Source: Nannocystis exedens
Lineage (GTDB): Bacteria; Myxococcota_A; Polyangia; Polyangiales; Polyangiaceae
Direction of reading: 5' to 3'
DNA: 64,000 nucleotides
Assembly: GCA_945861885.1 (NCBI GenBank)
Contig: CAMAVR010000005.1
Coordinates: 1-64,000 of the forward strand
The first letter of the stretch is position 1. The number at the start of each line of letters is the position of its first letter. The translations under genes were made by a program, and so were the position numbers. The notes under the pieces were generated by a model that saw only the letters and a program-made list of their open reading frames with translations, was not told where the DNA came from and did not search any database. Shown piece by piece: positions 25,020-33,502 of this stretch.

Positions 25020-26465
25020 TTATGTCAGAAACTTCTTGCGCCACGGGCCGCGTGTCCAGCGGTGCCAGAAGAAAGTTGCTGCGATTGTGGTCTCGAATAA
25101 AAATCCGATCCAAGCGCCAAACGCGCCGAGGCCGAACTGCTTGCCTAGGGCCCACGCAGCCATCGGGACGCACGACCAGACGATCGCGGTGCCGACAATC
25201 GCCGGAATACGAGCGTCTTTTGCGCCTCGAAGCGCGCCTCGTAGCACCAAGTTGACCGCGTCACAAAACTGAAACGCGGCTGCCAGCAACACGAGCTTTT
25301 TGGCGATCGTTGTGACGTCAGCGCTGGTGGTAAAGGCACCGACGATGGCGCCGCCGAACAGCACGAAGATCACAGCGCAGAACATCATGAACGCGCATGC
25401 CATGCCGATGCCGGCGCGTGCAATCTGCTCCGCTTTGCGAAGCCGTGACTGACTCAGCGCTTGCGCGACCAACACACTCGTTGCTTCGGCAATCGCATCG
25501 CCGGGCAAGAACGACACGCGCAGCGTCACCAGTGCAATCTGGTGCGCGGCGAGTTCAGCCGGCGGCAAGCTTCCGAGGATTGCCGTAAACGCCGTAAAGG
25601 CTAGCATTTCAGCGACGAAGTGGGTGCCGGTCGGAAATCCGAGCGACAAAACTTCGCCGACTGCTGCACGAAAACCGATGCGGGTTGAAGTGTGCGCACG
25701 AGTTGCGTCACGCACGAACAGCGCGAGCATCAAGCTGAGACCGAACGCTTCTGCAAAGGCTGTCGCATAGCCGGCACCAGCAACTCCCCACGCCGGGAGG
25801 CCCCAGTGGCCGAAAATCAAGCCGTACGCAAGAAACCCGTTGACGATGTTGGTCGCGAATCCGACAAACATCGGCGTGCGGGAATCGCCACGCCCCTGGC
25901 GGTAGTTTACGAGCGCCGAAAGCATGCACGCTGCCGGAGCGCCGCAAGAAACAGCTGCGAAAAAGACGCGCGCGTGCGGGACCAACCGCGCGTCGATCGA
26001 GAGCGCGTCGAGTGCCCACGTGATGTCGCGGCCGACGAGCCAGACAAACACGCCGACGAGCCCCGAAAGCAGCAAGCCTGCAGACGCGTAGAGTATTGCA
26101 TCGTCAGGCGTACCTCGACCGATGGCATAGGCGGTGCGTACTTTTACGCCTCGCATAAGCCCAAGCGAAAATTTATAAGCTAAGTACATCAGCGTTGCCG
26201 CGATGCCGACTCCACCGAGCTGTGCGGCTCCAAGCCCACCAACAAGCTTTGTATCGACGAGCCCCATGGCCGTTTCGCCGAATGTTGCCGCAGCGACTGG
26301 CCACGCGAGCATATACAGTTCGCGGGTCACCGATAGCGTGGCGTGAGGAGGTCGCTTGCGGAGTTCGACGACGACACTACGTGCCTCGCCTCGGCTCTTG
26401 CGCAGTTCGCGCAAAGGTCGCCACACCGGAGCGACCCAACGTTTCAGTCGATTGAAAAATCTCAT
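25020..26465 (-). CDS. MATE family multidrug/metabolite exporter
   Basis: A 481-residue inner-membrane antiporter with about twelve hydrophobic segments in two MatE halves. Family features include LAWPVAAATFGETAMGLVDT at the first helix, SALVNYRQGRGDSRTP in the first half and FSLGLMRGVKVRTAYAIGRG, with LPGDAIAEATSVLVAQALSQ in the second. It exports cationic or other small molecules using a sodium or proton gradient. The first 45 residues are basic and cytoplasmic. A nested hairpin ends four bases before the ATG (26470-26526), and the only purine-rich ribosome-binding stretch is inside that stem, so translation may be controlled. Confidence 0.88.
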   Translation of the reverse strand: MRFFNRLKRWVAPVWRPLRELRKSRGEARSVVVELRKRPPHATLSVTRELYMLAWPVAAATFGETAMGLVDTKLVGGLGAAQLGGVGIAATLMYLAYKFSLGLMRGVKVRTAYAIGRGTPDDAILYASAGLLLSGLVGVFVWLVGRDITWALDALSIDARLVPHARVFFAAVSCGAPAACMLSALVNYRQGRGDSRTPMFVGFATNIVNGFLAYGLIFGHWGLPAWGVAGAGYATAFAEAFGLSLMLALFVRDATRAHTSTRIGFRAAVGEVLSLGFPTGTHFVAEMLAFTAFTAILGSLPPAELAAHQIALVTLRVSFLPGDAIAEATSVLVAQALSQSRLRKAEQIARAGIGMACAFMMFCAVIFVLFGGAIVGAFTTSADVTTIAKKLVLLAAAFQFCDAVNLVLRGALRGAKDARIPAIVGTAIVWSCVPMAAWALGKQFGLGAFGAWIGFLFETTIAATFFWHRWTRGPWRKKFLT

Positions 26466-26469
26466 GACG

Positions 26470-26526
26470 CTTTCTTCAGTCTTGGCCCCGATGGTTTCAC
26501 CAACGGGTCTCGGGGCTGAAAGAAAG
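26470..26526 (-). promoter_or_regulatory. Nested-stem RNA leader directly before the MATE gene
   Basis: On the minus strand three stems are nested: CTTTCTTTCA with TGAAGAAAG (outer), GCCCCGA with TCGGGGC (middle) and TGGT with ACCA (inner, loop GAA). The outer stem ends four bases before the start codon and includes GAAGAAAG, the only likely ribosome-binding purine stretch. I do not recognise a known riboswitch class. It could alternatively be a processed 3' structure of the upstream transcript. Confidence 0.45.
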
Positions 26527-26702
26527 ACGTCCGCGGTGGGTTAAATCCGATACTCGACAGATGCGCACGACGACGCGAGCGAGCGCGAGAATGCGCGCTT
26601 TATGCCGAGCGTGGTCATGAGTTGTGAGGGGCGGATCATTGCGTACACCGTGACAGCGGTTGAACGCGCGGTCAATTGTTCAATTTGGTGACGTGCGGCG
26701 GC
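26527..26702. other. Non-coding spacer
   Basis: These 176 bases lie between the MATE leader and the stop codon of the holin-like gene, both on the minus strand. I see no credible open reading frame, tRNA or strong terminator. The MATE promoter probably lies here. Confidence 0.4.
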
Positions 26703-27053
26703 CTACAGATTAAGAAGGCGGTCGCCGGCGGCGCCGATGATTGCGATCACGAGCGCGGCGATCATCGCGGCTGAAAAGCCCGATAGCTGCAATTTGTCGG
26801 TCATCGCCGCGACAATTTTCAGCAAGATTGCGCTTGTTACCCACCTGGTCACGAATGCCAGGAGGTAGCCGAGCCCCAGCGTTCCTATTGCGAGAACGTT
26901 GAAAATGAGCGCGCCCAAGAGAAAATTGATGAGGCCGAGAATCGCGGCGACAATAATCGCGGCCGAGAACGACGGGACGCTAACGCCAGGAACAATCTGC
27001 GAAGCGGCCCACACTGCTAACGATTGGACTAGCCAAGATAGAAGCAGGTTCAT
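26703..27053 (-). CDS. Small four-helix membrane protein (phage holin family 4-like)
   Basis: A 116-residue protein made of four hydrophobic helices with short loops, beginning MNLLLSWLVQSLAVWAASQI. It has the GLINFLLGALIFNVLAIGTLGLG pattern of the PF04020-type small membrane family named after mycobacterial phage holins, common on bacterial chromosomes outside prophages. No lysin or other phage gene is nearby, so a role in lysis is unlikely. The function of chromosomal members is unknown. Confidence 0.75.
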   Translation of the reverse strand: MNLLLSWLVQSLAVWAASQIVPGVSVPSFSAAIIVAAILGLINFLLGALIFNVLAIGTLGLGYLLAFVTRWVTSAILLKIVAAMTDKLQLSGFSAAMIAALVIAIIGAAGDRLLNL

Positions 27054-27187
27054 CCCCCCTTCGTATCAAATCGCGCCTCAATAGGCGAGGCGGTTGCGCG
27101 CGAGATGAAGGAAACTTTAAGTGCGTTTCGACGCGCCCGCGGTAAGCCCCCCGCATCTCATCGCAGAGTCTTAGGTGGGTTAAAACG

Positions 27188-28465
27188 GTGAAAAAAATGC
27201 GAAATTTCAGGTTCTTGGCTTGTCTGGGCGCGCTTCTGGCGGTTTCAAGTGTCGGGTGTTCGACGGGCGATGCGCAGCCTGTGGGCAGCGGCGAGAGCGC
27301 TCTCCTTCCTCCGCATCATGCGTATGGCGAAGGGCAGATGTCGCTTTTTGAACTGGCCGAATATTGCGACGGTCGATTCACCGCCCACCGAGGGATTCGC
27401 CACGACGACTTGCGAGATGGTGTCATTCGCTGGGGGTGCGGCGATGTGCCGGGCGTTACCGGCCCCGACCGCGGACAAGAGTACTGCGAGTATCACGCGC
27501 TCTCGAATGGGAAGATCGTCGATGGGACACCGGTCGACGAACTCGATGTTGGCAGCGTTTCGTGCGTGTTTACAAGCGTCTACACAGATGTGCGACCGGA
27601 GGGGGAGGTCGCGTCGTATGTGGCGTCATTGAGTGACATGATGTCGTCCGAAAAAAATCTAAGCATCGCGTCCGAGGAGATCGAGCCGCTCGCAATAAAA
27701 ATGCAGCTGAGGGCGAACCAGCGGACTGATGCCACGCTGCTACTTCAAGATTGCGTGCATGCGACGACCGGCACGCCATCGCGCCATCCCGGCCAAGCTG
27801 ACCGCTCCCCGTTGTCGCTGCTGAACGAACGGCGCCAAGCGGCGTGCTATCAAGCTTCGACACGTCCGGGCGCGGCAAAGGCTGCGCTCAAGGCGGCCTG
27901 TTTGGGCAAAGACTTGAGCAACGAGGCGAACTGGGCTGTGGCCACCGCGCTTAATGCTGTTGTGCAGGACAACCCAACCCATCGCGATTACGATCATCAG
28001 AGCGACATCGCCGCCTGCCTGGCAACGCGCGTGGCGGCCGGCGTTACATTCCGCAACTCCGATCCGATGATTTGCGCGCGCGCGTTCCGCGCCGCGAATG
28101 AATGTGGTGTCGACTTCAATCCGCTTCCACCGACGCTCGATGGGTTTACGTTTACAGGGTGGTCCAATCGCCAACTTCCAGCGAACTGCAGGTACGCGAA
28201 AAAAGAGAGCGCTGGCGTGACGTCGGACTATCAGCACCTTGTGATTTGTACCCCCGATGAAGTTGGGCAGGCCGACATGCAGAGCGATTATGCAGAGGAC
28301 TTGCGTGGGTTTTGCAACGACCGTTACGCCCAGAACATCGTCATGATGGCTCCGCTGCGCGCTGTTCAAAAGCCACGCGAGGGGATGGCTCAAAACAAAG
28401 AGACTCCGTTCTGCCGTCAATATTTCGGTCTCGAGGCGTACCCCTCAAAAATGGGCTCGTTGTAG
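27188..28465 (+). CDS. Predicted lipoprotein of unknown function
   Basis: A 425-residue protein that I do not recognise. Residues 1-23 form a signal peptide with lipobox SSVGC (lipidated Cys at 24), followed by a short disordered GSGESALL stretch. The rest holds around sixteen Cys residues spread along the chain, such as EYCDGRF, WGCGDVPG, EYCEYHAL and NRQLPANCRY, suggesting a secreted disulfide-bonded domain. The start is GTG at 27188, with AGGTGG nine bases upstream; an ATG three codons later is possible. It stands alone between a divergent membrane gene and ygiQ. It resembles the local lipoproteins only in general design. Confidence 0.7.
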   Translation: MKKMRNFRFLACLGALLAVSSVGCSTGDAQPVGSGESALLPPHHAYGEGQMSLFELAEYCDGRFTAHRGIRHDDLRDGVIRWGCGDVPGVTGPDRGQEYCEYHALSNGKIVDGTPVDELDVGSVSCVFTSVYTDVRPEGEVASYVASLSDMMSSEKNLSIASEEIEPLAIKMQLRANQRTDATLLLQDCVHATTGTPSRHPGQADRSPLSLLNERRQAACYQASTRPGAAKAALKAACLGKDLSNEANWAVATALNAVVQDNPTHRDYDHQSDIAACLATRVAAGVTFRNSDPMICARAFRAANECGVDFNPLPPTLDGFTFTGWSNRQLPANCRYAKKESAGVTSDYQHLVICTPDEVGQADMQSDYAEDLRGFCNDRYAQNIVMMAPLRAVQKPREGMAQNKETPFCRQYFGLEAYPSKMGSL

Positions 28466-28536
28466 TAGCGCCCGGTTGGGCTCGGAGGGTGGGGTGGCGT
28501 TCGGTTCGGCGATACGCCACAATACCCGACCCCCTT

Positions 28537-30528
28537 ATGTCATTCGTCCCACTACGAAAATCAGCAAACGGTGGCCAAATCGGTCACCGTTTGGCGTTTT
28601 TGCCGACCACGCGTGCCGATATGGATGCGCGCGGCTGGTCTGAGCTCGATATTTTGCTCATCACCGGCGACGCTTACGTCGACCATCCGGCTTTCGGGCC
28701 GGTCCTCATCGCGCGTTTTCTCGAAGGGCGCGGTTTCAAAGTGGGAATTATCGCGCAGCCGAATTGGCAGTCGATCGACGACATCGCGCGCATGGGCAAG
28801 CCGCGCCTCTTTGTCGGTGTTAGCGCCGGCAATCTCGATTCGATGTTGAACAAGCTCACCGCGCAGAAAAAAGTGCGAGGCGAAGACCAATATTCGCCAG
28901 CAGGGGAGCCGAACCGTCGCCCCAATCGCGCGTCGATTGTCTATTCGAATTTGTGTCGTCAGGCGTTCCCCGGTTTGCCAATTGTTCTTGGCGGCATTGA
29001 GGCGTCGCTTAGGCGCATCGCCCATTACGACTATTGGTCGAACGAAGTGCGGCGATCAATTCTTCTCGATGCCAAAGCCGACCTGCTCGTCTTCGGGATG
29101 GGTGAGAGCCCCGCGTGGGAGATTGCGCGGCGACTCGATGCGGGCGAACCGGTGTCGCAGCTGACCGACATTCGGGGGACGGCGCACGTGAAGCGGCGCC
29201 CGAGCGAATGGCGCCCGATGCTCGAAAATAAAAGTCGTTACGTGACCGACGGCAAAGTCGTCGTGCTCCCTTCGTACGACGAAGTGAAAGCCGACAAGCG
29301 CGCCTTTTCGGCGATGTCGCGCGCGTTTCAATTTGAAACAAATGCGCACAACGCGCGCCCGCTTCTTCAGCCGCACGGCGACGAAGCGGTCTACTTTAAT
29401 CGCCCCGCGCTGCCGCTCGATGAGTCGGCAATGGATGGGCTTTATGACTTGCCATTTCAGCGGCTGCCACACCCTTCGTATAGCGAGCGCATTCCTGCGT
29501 ACGAGACGGTGAAGCACTCGGTCGTGACGATGCGCGGCTGCTTTGGCGGTTGCACGTTTTGCAGCATCACTGAGCACGAAGGGCGAATCATCCAGTCGCG
29601 ATCGGCCGACAATATATTGCGCGAAGTGCGAACGCTGTCGCGGATGGACGGCTTCAAAGGGGTGCTGTCGGATCTCGGCGGCCCTACCGCAAACATGTAC
29701 AAGATGAGCTGCAAAGACGACGTGACGGAGTCGGCGTGCCGGCGTCTATCGTGCGTTCACCCTGGCATTTGTGAAAATTTGGTAACCGATCACAACCCGC
29801 TTTTGGATTTGATGCGCAAAGTTCGCAAAGAGCCGGGGATCAAAAGAGTGTTTATCGCGTCGGGCGTTCGCTACGATCTTGCGGAGCGGAGCCCTGAATT
29901 CATCAGGGAGCTCGCGCAGCATCACACCGGCGGGCAGGTGTCGGTCGCGCCTGAGCACACGAACCCCAACGTGCTCAGTAAGATGAAAAAGCCGCCGATC
30001 GAAAGCTACGAGCGATTTGCGCAAGCGTTTTGCCAAGCGAGCGACCAGGCCGGAAAAGACCAGTATTTGGTCCCCTATTTCATCACGGGGCACCCCGGCT
30101 CGACGCTCACCGACACAATCGAGCTGGCTCTTTATCTTAAGAAGAGAAATCTGCGACCACGGCAGATTCAAGATTTCATCCCGACGCCGATGGCGATGGC
30201 GACAGCGATGTATTACACCGGCATCGACCCGCTAACGGGTGACGCGGTCTACTCGGCGACCGATCTGCGTGAGAAGCGAATGATGAAAGCGCTTATCTTC
30301 TGGTGGGATGAACAGCACTGGCCGCTGGCGCGCGAAGCGCTCAAAAAAGGCGCCCGTTCTGATCTGATCGGTCGGGCCGCGCACTGCTTGATACCGCCCG
30401 ATTACGGCGTATCGGCTTCCCGTTCCAATGCGCCGCGCGCTCCGCGCCCTCCCGCGTCACGCCCGCCAACATCGCGCCCCCCAACATCGCGAATGCCTGG
30501 TCAAGCGCGTTCAAAAAGCGTCGGGTGA
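28537..30528 (+). CDS. ygiQ: YgiQ family radical SAM protein
   Basis: A 663-residue protein of the YgiQ family. The N-terminal half is a cobalamin-binding-like fold (DILLITGDAYVDHPAFGPVL, residues 38-57; GVSAGNLDSM). The radical SAM cluster motif is GCFGGCTFC with C335, C339 and C342, followed by SITEHEGRIIQSRS and SDLGGPTANMY. A Cys-rich CRRLSCVHPGIC segment, typical of the family, may hold a second cluster. The reaction is unknown. The ATG at 28537 matches the N-terminus of E. coli YgiQ; the frame extends upstream to 28312 inside the preceding gene and is rejected. A Pro/Arg-rich tail ends the protein. Confidence 0.93.
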   Translation: MSFVPLRKSANGGQIGHRLAFLPTTRADMDARGWSELDILLITGDAYVDHPAFGPVLIARFLEGRGFKVGIIAQPNWQSIDDIARMGKPRLFVGVSAGNLDSMLNKLTAQKKVRGEDQYSPAGEPNRRPNRASIVYSNLCRQAFPGLPIVLGGIEASLRRIAHYDYWSNEVRRSILLDAKADLLVFGMGESPAWEIARRLDAGEPVSQLTDIRGTAHVKRRPSEWRPMLENKSRYVTDGKVVVLPSYDEVKADKRAFSAMSRAFQFETNAHNARPLLQPHGDEAVYFNRPALPLDESAMDGLYDLPFQRLPHPSYSERIPAYETVKHSVVTMRGCFGGCTFCSITEHEGRIIQSRSADNILREVRTLSRMDGFKGVLSDLGGPTANMYKMSCKDDVTESACRRLSCVHPGICENLVTDHNPLLDLMRKVRKEPGIKRVFIASGVRYDLAERSPEFIRELAQHHTGGQVSVAPEHTNPNVLSKMKKPPIESYERFAQAFCQASDQAGKDQYLVPYFITGHPGSTLTDTIELALYLKKRNLRPRQIQDFIPTPMAMATAMYYTGIDPLTGDAVYSATDLREKRMMKALIFWWDEQHWPLAREALKKGARSDLIGRAAHCLIPPDYGVSASRSNAPRAPRPPASRPPTSRPPTSRMPGQARSKSVG

Positions 30529-30531
30529 TCG

Positions 30532-30918
30532 ATGCGCCCCTACGTGCTCATTGTCGAGGATGACGTCGATCTTCGTGAGCTATTCGAGCTGGCGATTACC
30601 GATGCAGGCTACCGCGTGATGGCAGTCGAAAACGGCGAGACGGCGCTTACGCTGCTAGCCGAAAGCGCGCTCCCGCAATTCATCCTGTTAGATTTGATGA
30701 TGCCGGAGATGAACGGCCTCGAATTTATCGCCCGCAGGGGCGAAATCGAAGGGCTTGTAAACATCCCAATTGTGCTCCTTTCAGCGGCAAAACCGTCAGG
30801 GCTCGACCCGACCCCGCTAGGGGTTCAGGTCGTCCGTAAACCGATCGAGCTGCTCGAGCTACTAAAGTTAGTCCACACGCATTGTGGCAGCGGGATCGCC
30901 CCGGGCGCCGACGTCTGA
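30532..30918 (+). CDS. Stand-alone response regulator receiver (CheY-like)
   Basis: A 128-residue single REC domain with no output domain. The acidic pocket is E9-D10-D11 (IVEDDVD), the phospho-acceptor is D54 in LLDLMMPEMNG, the switch Ser is S84 (VLLSAAK) and the conserved Lys is K103 (VVRKPIE). It starts three bases after the ygiQ stop, so the two are likely co-transcribed. No histidine kinase is adjacent, so the partner is unknown. Single receivers like this act through protein contact, for example in motility or phosphorelays. Confidence 0.9.
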   Translation: MRPYVLIVEDDVDLRELFELAITDAGYRVMAVENGETALTLLAESALPQFILLDLMMPEMNGLEFIARRGEIEGLVNIPIVLLSAAKPSGLDPTPLGVQVVRKPIELLELLKLVHTHCGSGIAPGADV

Positions 30919-30923
30919 AGGTG

Positions 30924-31631
30924 TCACTCGCACGAGGTGCGGTCGCCGCTTGATGTTACGGAGCAGGCGAAGTGCGTGCAGTCCCATGTCCCGTCGCTGC
31001 ATGTGCACGTATTGCACCCGTCGCTGCGCGCTTGCCCTAGCACGCAGGCTTGTTCGTTACTGAACGCGAAGACGAGACGCCATTCGTTCAATGTCCCCGT
31101 GTCGGCTGCGAGGAGATCGGAGACCCACAGTGTCCATGGGCCGGTCGCGTATTCTCCTGCGAAAGTCGTGTCGTCGGGGAAGCTTAGAACAAATTTTTTC
31201 GATGACATCCCGTTGCGATTTTGGAGAACTTTTGTTGTCCCCGACGGGGAAGTTAAAACGACTTTTAGATCGCCCCGGTAGGTGTGCGTGAGGCTCGTTC
31301 GGATGCTGACCGAAGCGATTGAGCGACCGTGCGCCTCGACGCGAATATCGCGCGTAATGCCGTTCGCGTCGTTATCGGGAATTGGGATAATCGGACGGTC
31401 GTCGTACACCGTTTGAAGCTCGCAAATCCCCAGTCGTGAACATGGCGGCGATAGACACGCGGGGATATTGCACACCTCCCCAATCTGGCAGCCGAATGTC
31501 TGGCCACAATACGCCCCGAGTGCGGGCACCGACAATGCACCAATTTGCTCGGACAAAGGGGAATCGGAACCGGCACTGCACCCCAGAGCCGCCGCAGTGA
31601 TGCACAAGCTAGCGGCAAACAAATTTCGCAT
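30924..31631 (-). CDS. Lipoprotein with proprotein-convertase P domain
   Basis: A 235-residue predicted lipoprotein; the lipobox is AALGC with Cys at 18. A Cys-rich stretch follows (YCGQTFGCQIGEVCNIPAC). The centre is a P/Homo-B beta-jelly-roll domain: IPDNDANGITRDIRVEAHG, SLTHTYRGDLKVVLTSPSGT and GPWTLWVSDLLAADTGTLNEW. The tail CVLGQARSDGCNTCTCSDG with later Cys resembles small antistasin or VWC-like knots common in myxobacterial exported proteins. It probably sits on the outer membrane; no protease domain is attached. The ATG at 31631 has AGGAGG four bases before it; an upstream in-frame ATG at 31673 is less likely. Confidence 0.82.
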   Translation of the reverse strand: MRNLFAASLCITAAALGCSAGSDSPLSEQIGALSVPALGAYCGQTFGCQIGEVCNIPACLSPPCSRLGICELQTVYDDRPIIPIPDNDANGITRDIRVEAHGRSIASVSIRTSLTHTYRGDLKVVLTSPSGTTKVLQNRNGMSSKKFVLSFPDDTTFAGEYATGPWTLWVSDLLAADTGTLNEWRLVFAFSNEQACVLGQARSDGCNTCTCSDGTWDCTHFACSVTSSGDRTSCE

Positions 31632-31723
31632 TAGGCCTCCTAAGCCGTTGTGTTTGTTCACGTGATTCGCCACCCCTTAGGATAAAGTGGCGGTGCATAG
31701 CTACCGAATTGAACAGGATAAAG

Positions 31724-32803
31724 ATGTTTAGTGAAGTTTCTGAAGCGTCACGATTCGGTGCGAATTCAATTTCGCGGGGCGGGCGCGTCCTCGATCGCCA
31801 TGGGCGACCGGCTGGCGACTTGCGTATTTCGGTGACCGATCGCTGCAATCTTCGCTGCCGTTACTGCATGCCTGAGCGCGAGTATCGATGGCTTAACTCA
31901 GAAGACATTCTTTCGTTTGACGAGGCGGTGACACTTATCGGAGTGTATTCGGACTTGGGGGTATCAAAAGTTCGATTGACAGGCGGCGAGCCGCTGCTGC
32001 GGCCGAATGTCGATCAATTGATTCGGCAGATTCGGCGCTCTACGTCGATTCGCGAAGTTGCGATGACGTCGAACGGTGTTCTGCTCGCGGAGCAGGCGTC
32101 CACGTTGCGCGAAGCAGGCCTTGATCGCGTGACGGTGAGCCTCGATACGCTAGATGCGCGGCGATTTCATCTGCTCACCGGTGCCAACCAACATGCGCGT
32201 GTCGTCGAGGCGATCAACGAAGTCCAAAAATGCCTGTTTTTACGCACGAAATTGGATTGCGTGATCATGCGCGGTGTCAACGATGACGAGATTTGCGCGC
32301 TCTTCGAGTACGGTCGGCAGCGCGGAATTGAAGTTCGATTTATCGAGTACATGGACGTGGGCGGCGCCACTCGTTGGGACTTGAAAGATGTCGTGACGAT
32401 GCCCGAAATTTTGCAGGTGCTGTCGGTGCGGTACGGCGCCATTTCGCCGATCGATGAAACTTCGCCCGCTCCCGCGCGCCGCTTTTCGCTACAAGACGGC
32501 ACCGTGTTCGGAATCATCGCGTCGACGACGGCGCCATTTTGCGGCGCATGCAACCGAAGCCGACTGACCGCCGACGGAATTTGGTACCTCTGTCTCTATT
32601 CTGAGCGGGGGATTGACCTGCGCCGGCAATTGCGCGGCGGAGCTACACGCGAGGCGCTACGCGAAACGCTCGATTCGTGCTGGAGAGGGCGGAGCGACCG
32701 TGGTGCCGAAGTTCGCGCTCAGGCGAAGCAGCGGCAGGCGCTCTTTCCAGCGGAACGCCTGAAGCGCGATCCGCATTTAGAAATGCATACCCGAGGCGGA
32801 TGA
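31724..32803 (+). CDS. moaA: GTP 3',8-cyclase MoaA
   Basis: A 359-residue radical SAM enzyme that starts molybdenum cofactor synthesis by rearranging GTP. The N-terminal cluster motif CNLRCRYC gives C41, C45 and C48; LTGGEPLLR and SLDTLDARRF follow. The C-terminal second cluster motif FCGACNRSRLTADG and a third Cys in YLCLYS are present, and the chain ends in Gly-Gly (HTRGG), needed for MoaA activity. The ATG at 31724 is favoured since AGGA lies six bases upstream; a TTG at 31709 is alternative. No other moa or moe gene is in the window, so the pathway must be completed elsewhere. Confidence 0.93.
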   Translation: MFSEVSEASRFGANSISRGGRVLDRHGRPAGDLRISVTDRCNLRCRYCMPEREYRWLNSEDILSFDEAVTLIGVYSDLGVSKVRLTGGEPLLRPNVDQLIRQIRRSTSIREVAMTSNGVLLAEQASTLREAGLDRVTVSLDTLDARRFHLLTGANQHARVVEAINEVQKCLFLRTKLDCVIMRGVNDDEICALFEYGRQRGIEVRFIEYMDVGGATRWDLKDVVTMPEILQVLSVRYGAISPIDETSPAPARRFSLQDGTVFGIIASTTAPFCGACNRSRLTADGIWYLCLYSERGIDLRRQLRGGATREALRETLDSCWRGRSDRGAEVRAQAKQRQALFPAERLKRDPHLEMHTRGG

Positions 32804-32886
32804 AATTTTGATTTTAGCTGCGATCCGCGCACAGTAGTCGATGCATTGCCCCCCGCCGGGAGCAATGGTTGCAAGAAGGAGCCGAT

Positions 32887-33201
32887 GTGACCCGAGAAGA
32901 GTCGATTGTTCGCGCGATCACCGATGCGCTTTCCCCTGAACATCTACTCGTTGAGAACGAGAGCAAAATGCACAACGTTCCCGCCGGGTCGGAGTCGCAT
33001 TTCAAAGTCATCGTGGTGAGTTCAGCGTTTGAAGGGTTGAGCTCCATCGAGCGTCACCGGCGTGTAAACGACGCGCTCGCGGCCGAGTTTGAAGGCGGCC
33101 TGCACGCTCTGACGATGCGCACGCTTACCCCCGCGCAATGGATCGCGAGCGAGGGCACGCGCCCGTCGCCGGCATGCATGGGCGGTGAAAAGAAGCATTA
33201 A
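32887..33201 (+). CDS. bolA: BolA family protein
   Basis: A 104-residue BolA-fold protein, with the conserved core SKMHNVPAGSESHFKVIVVS, then ERHRRVNDALAAEF and LHALTMRTLTPAQW. BolA proteins bind monothiol glutaredoxins and take part in iron-sulfur cluster handling or stress-related regulation. The GTG start at 32887 is preceded by AAGGAG at five bases; the TTG at 32869 is too far upstream of this site. It follows moaA by 83 bases and may share its transcript. The gene is followed by a large repeat array. Confidence 0.9.
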   Translation: MTREESIVRAITDALSPEHLLVENESKMHNVPAGSESHFKVIVVSSAFEGLSSIERHRRVNDALAAEFEGGLHALTMRTLTPAQWIASEGTRPSPACMGGEKKH

Positions 33202-33502
33202 GCTCTGCCCCGTGCCCGTAAACGTGCCCGCAAACGTGCCCGTAAACGTGCCCGCAAACGTGCCCGTAAACGTGCCCGTAAACGTGCCCGTAAACGTGCC
33301 CGTAAACGTGCCCGTAAACGTGCCCGTAAACGTGCCCGTAAACGTGCCCGTAAACGTGCCCGTAAACGTGCCCGGCTTTTTCTTCTGCAAGCCAGAGAAA
33401 GAAACCGGGCACGTTTACGGGCACGGGCACGTTTACGGGGTGGAGTATTCCACGAGACTGCTTGCCGTTGTACCGTGGGTGCTCTCAATCAAGGAGTGTC
33501 CA
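33202..33502. other. Intergenic stretch dominated by a 12-bp repeat array
   Basis: This 301-base gap between bolA and the YceI gene contains no credible gene. Most of it is the repeat array listed at 33211-33440. The remaining 62 bases hold the AAGGAG Shine-Dalgarno of the YceI gene at 33491-33496. Confidence 0.7.
33211..33440. repeat. Array of 13 twelve-base CGTGCCCGTAAA units with inverted tail
   Basis: Thirteen complete 12-base units run from 33211 to 33366; eleven are CGTGCCCGTAAA and two (second and fourth) have a C for T (CGCAAA). A partial unit CGTGCCCGG ends at 33375. After a 29-base loop, 33405-33440 carries inverted copies: 33355-33375 and 33405-33425 are perfect 21-base inverted repeats. 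The shorter element at 3760-3872 is built of the same units. Being a multiple of three and stop-free, the array leaves reading frames open on both strands, but these are not proteins. Confidence 0.92.

Noticed and set aside
26703..27053. Prophage remnant suggested by the holin-like gene
   Set aside because: The family is common on chromosomes and there is no integrase, lysin, capsid or attachment-site repeat nearby.
33211..33366. CRISPR array
   Set aside because: Units are 12 bases, directly adjacent with no unique spacers, and no cas gene is in the window.
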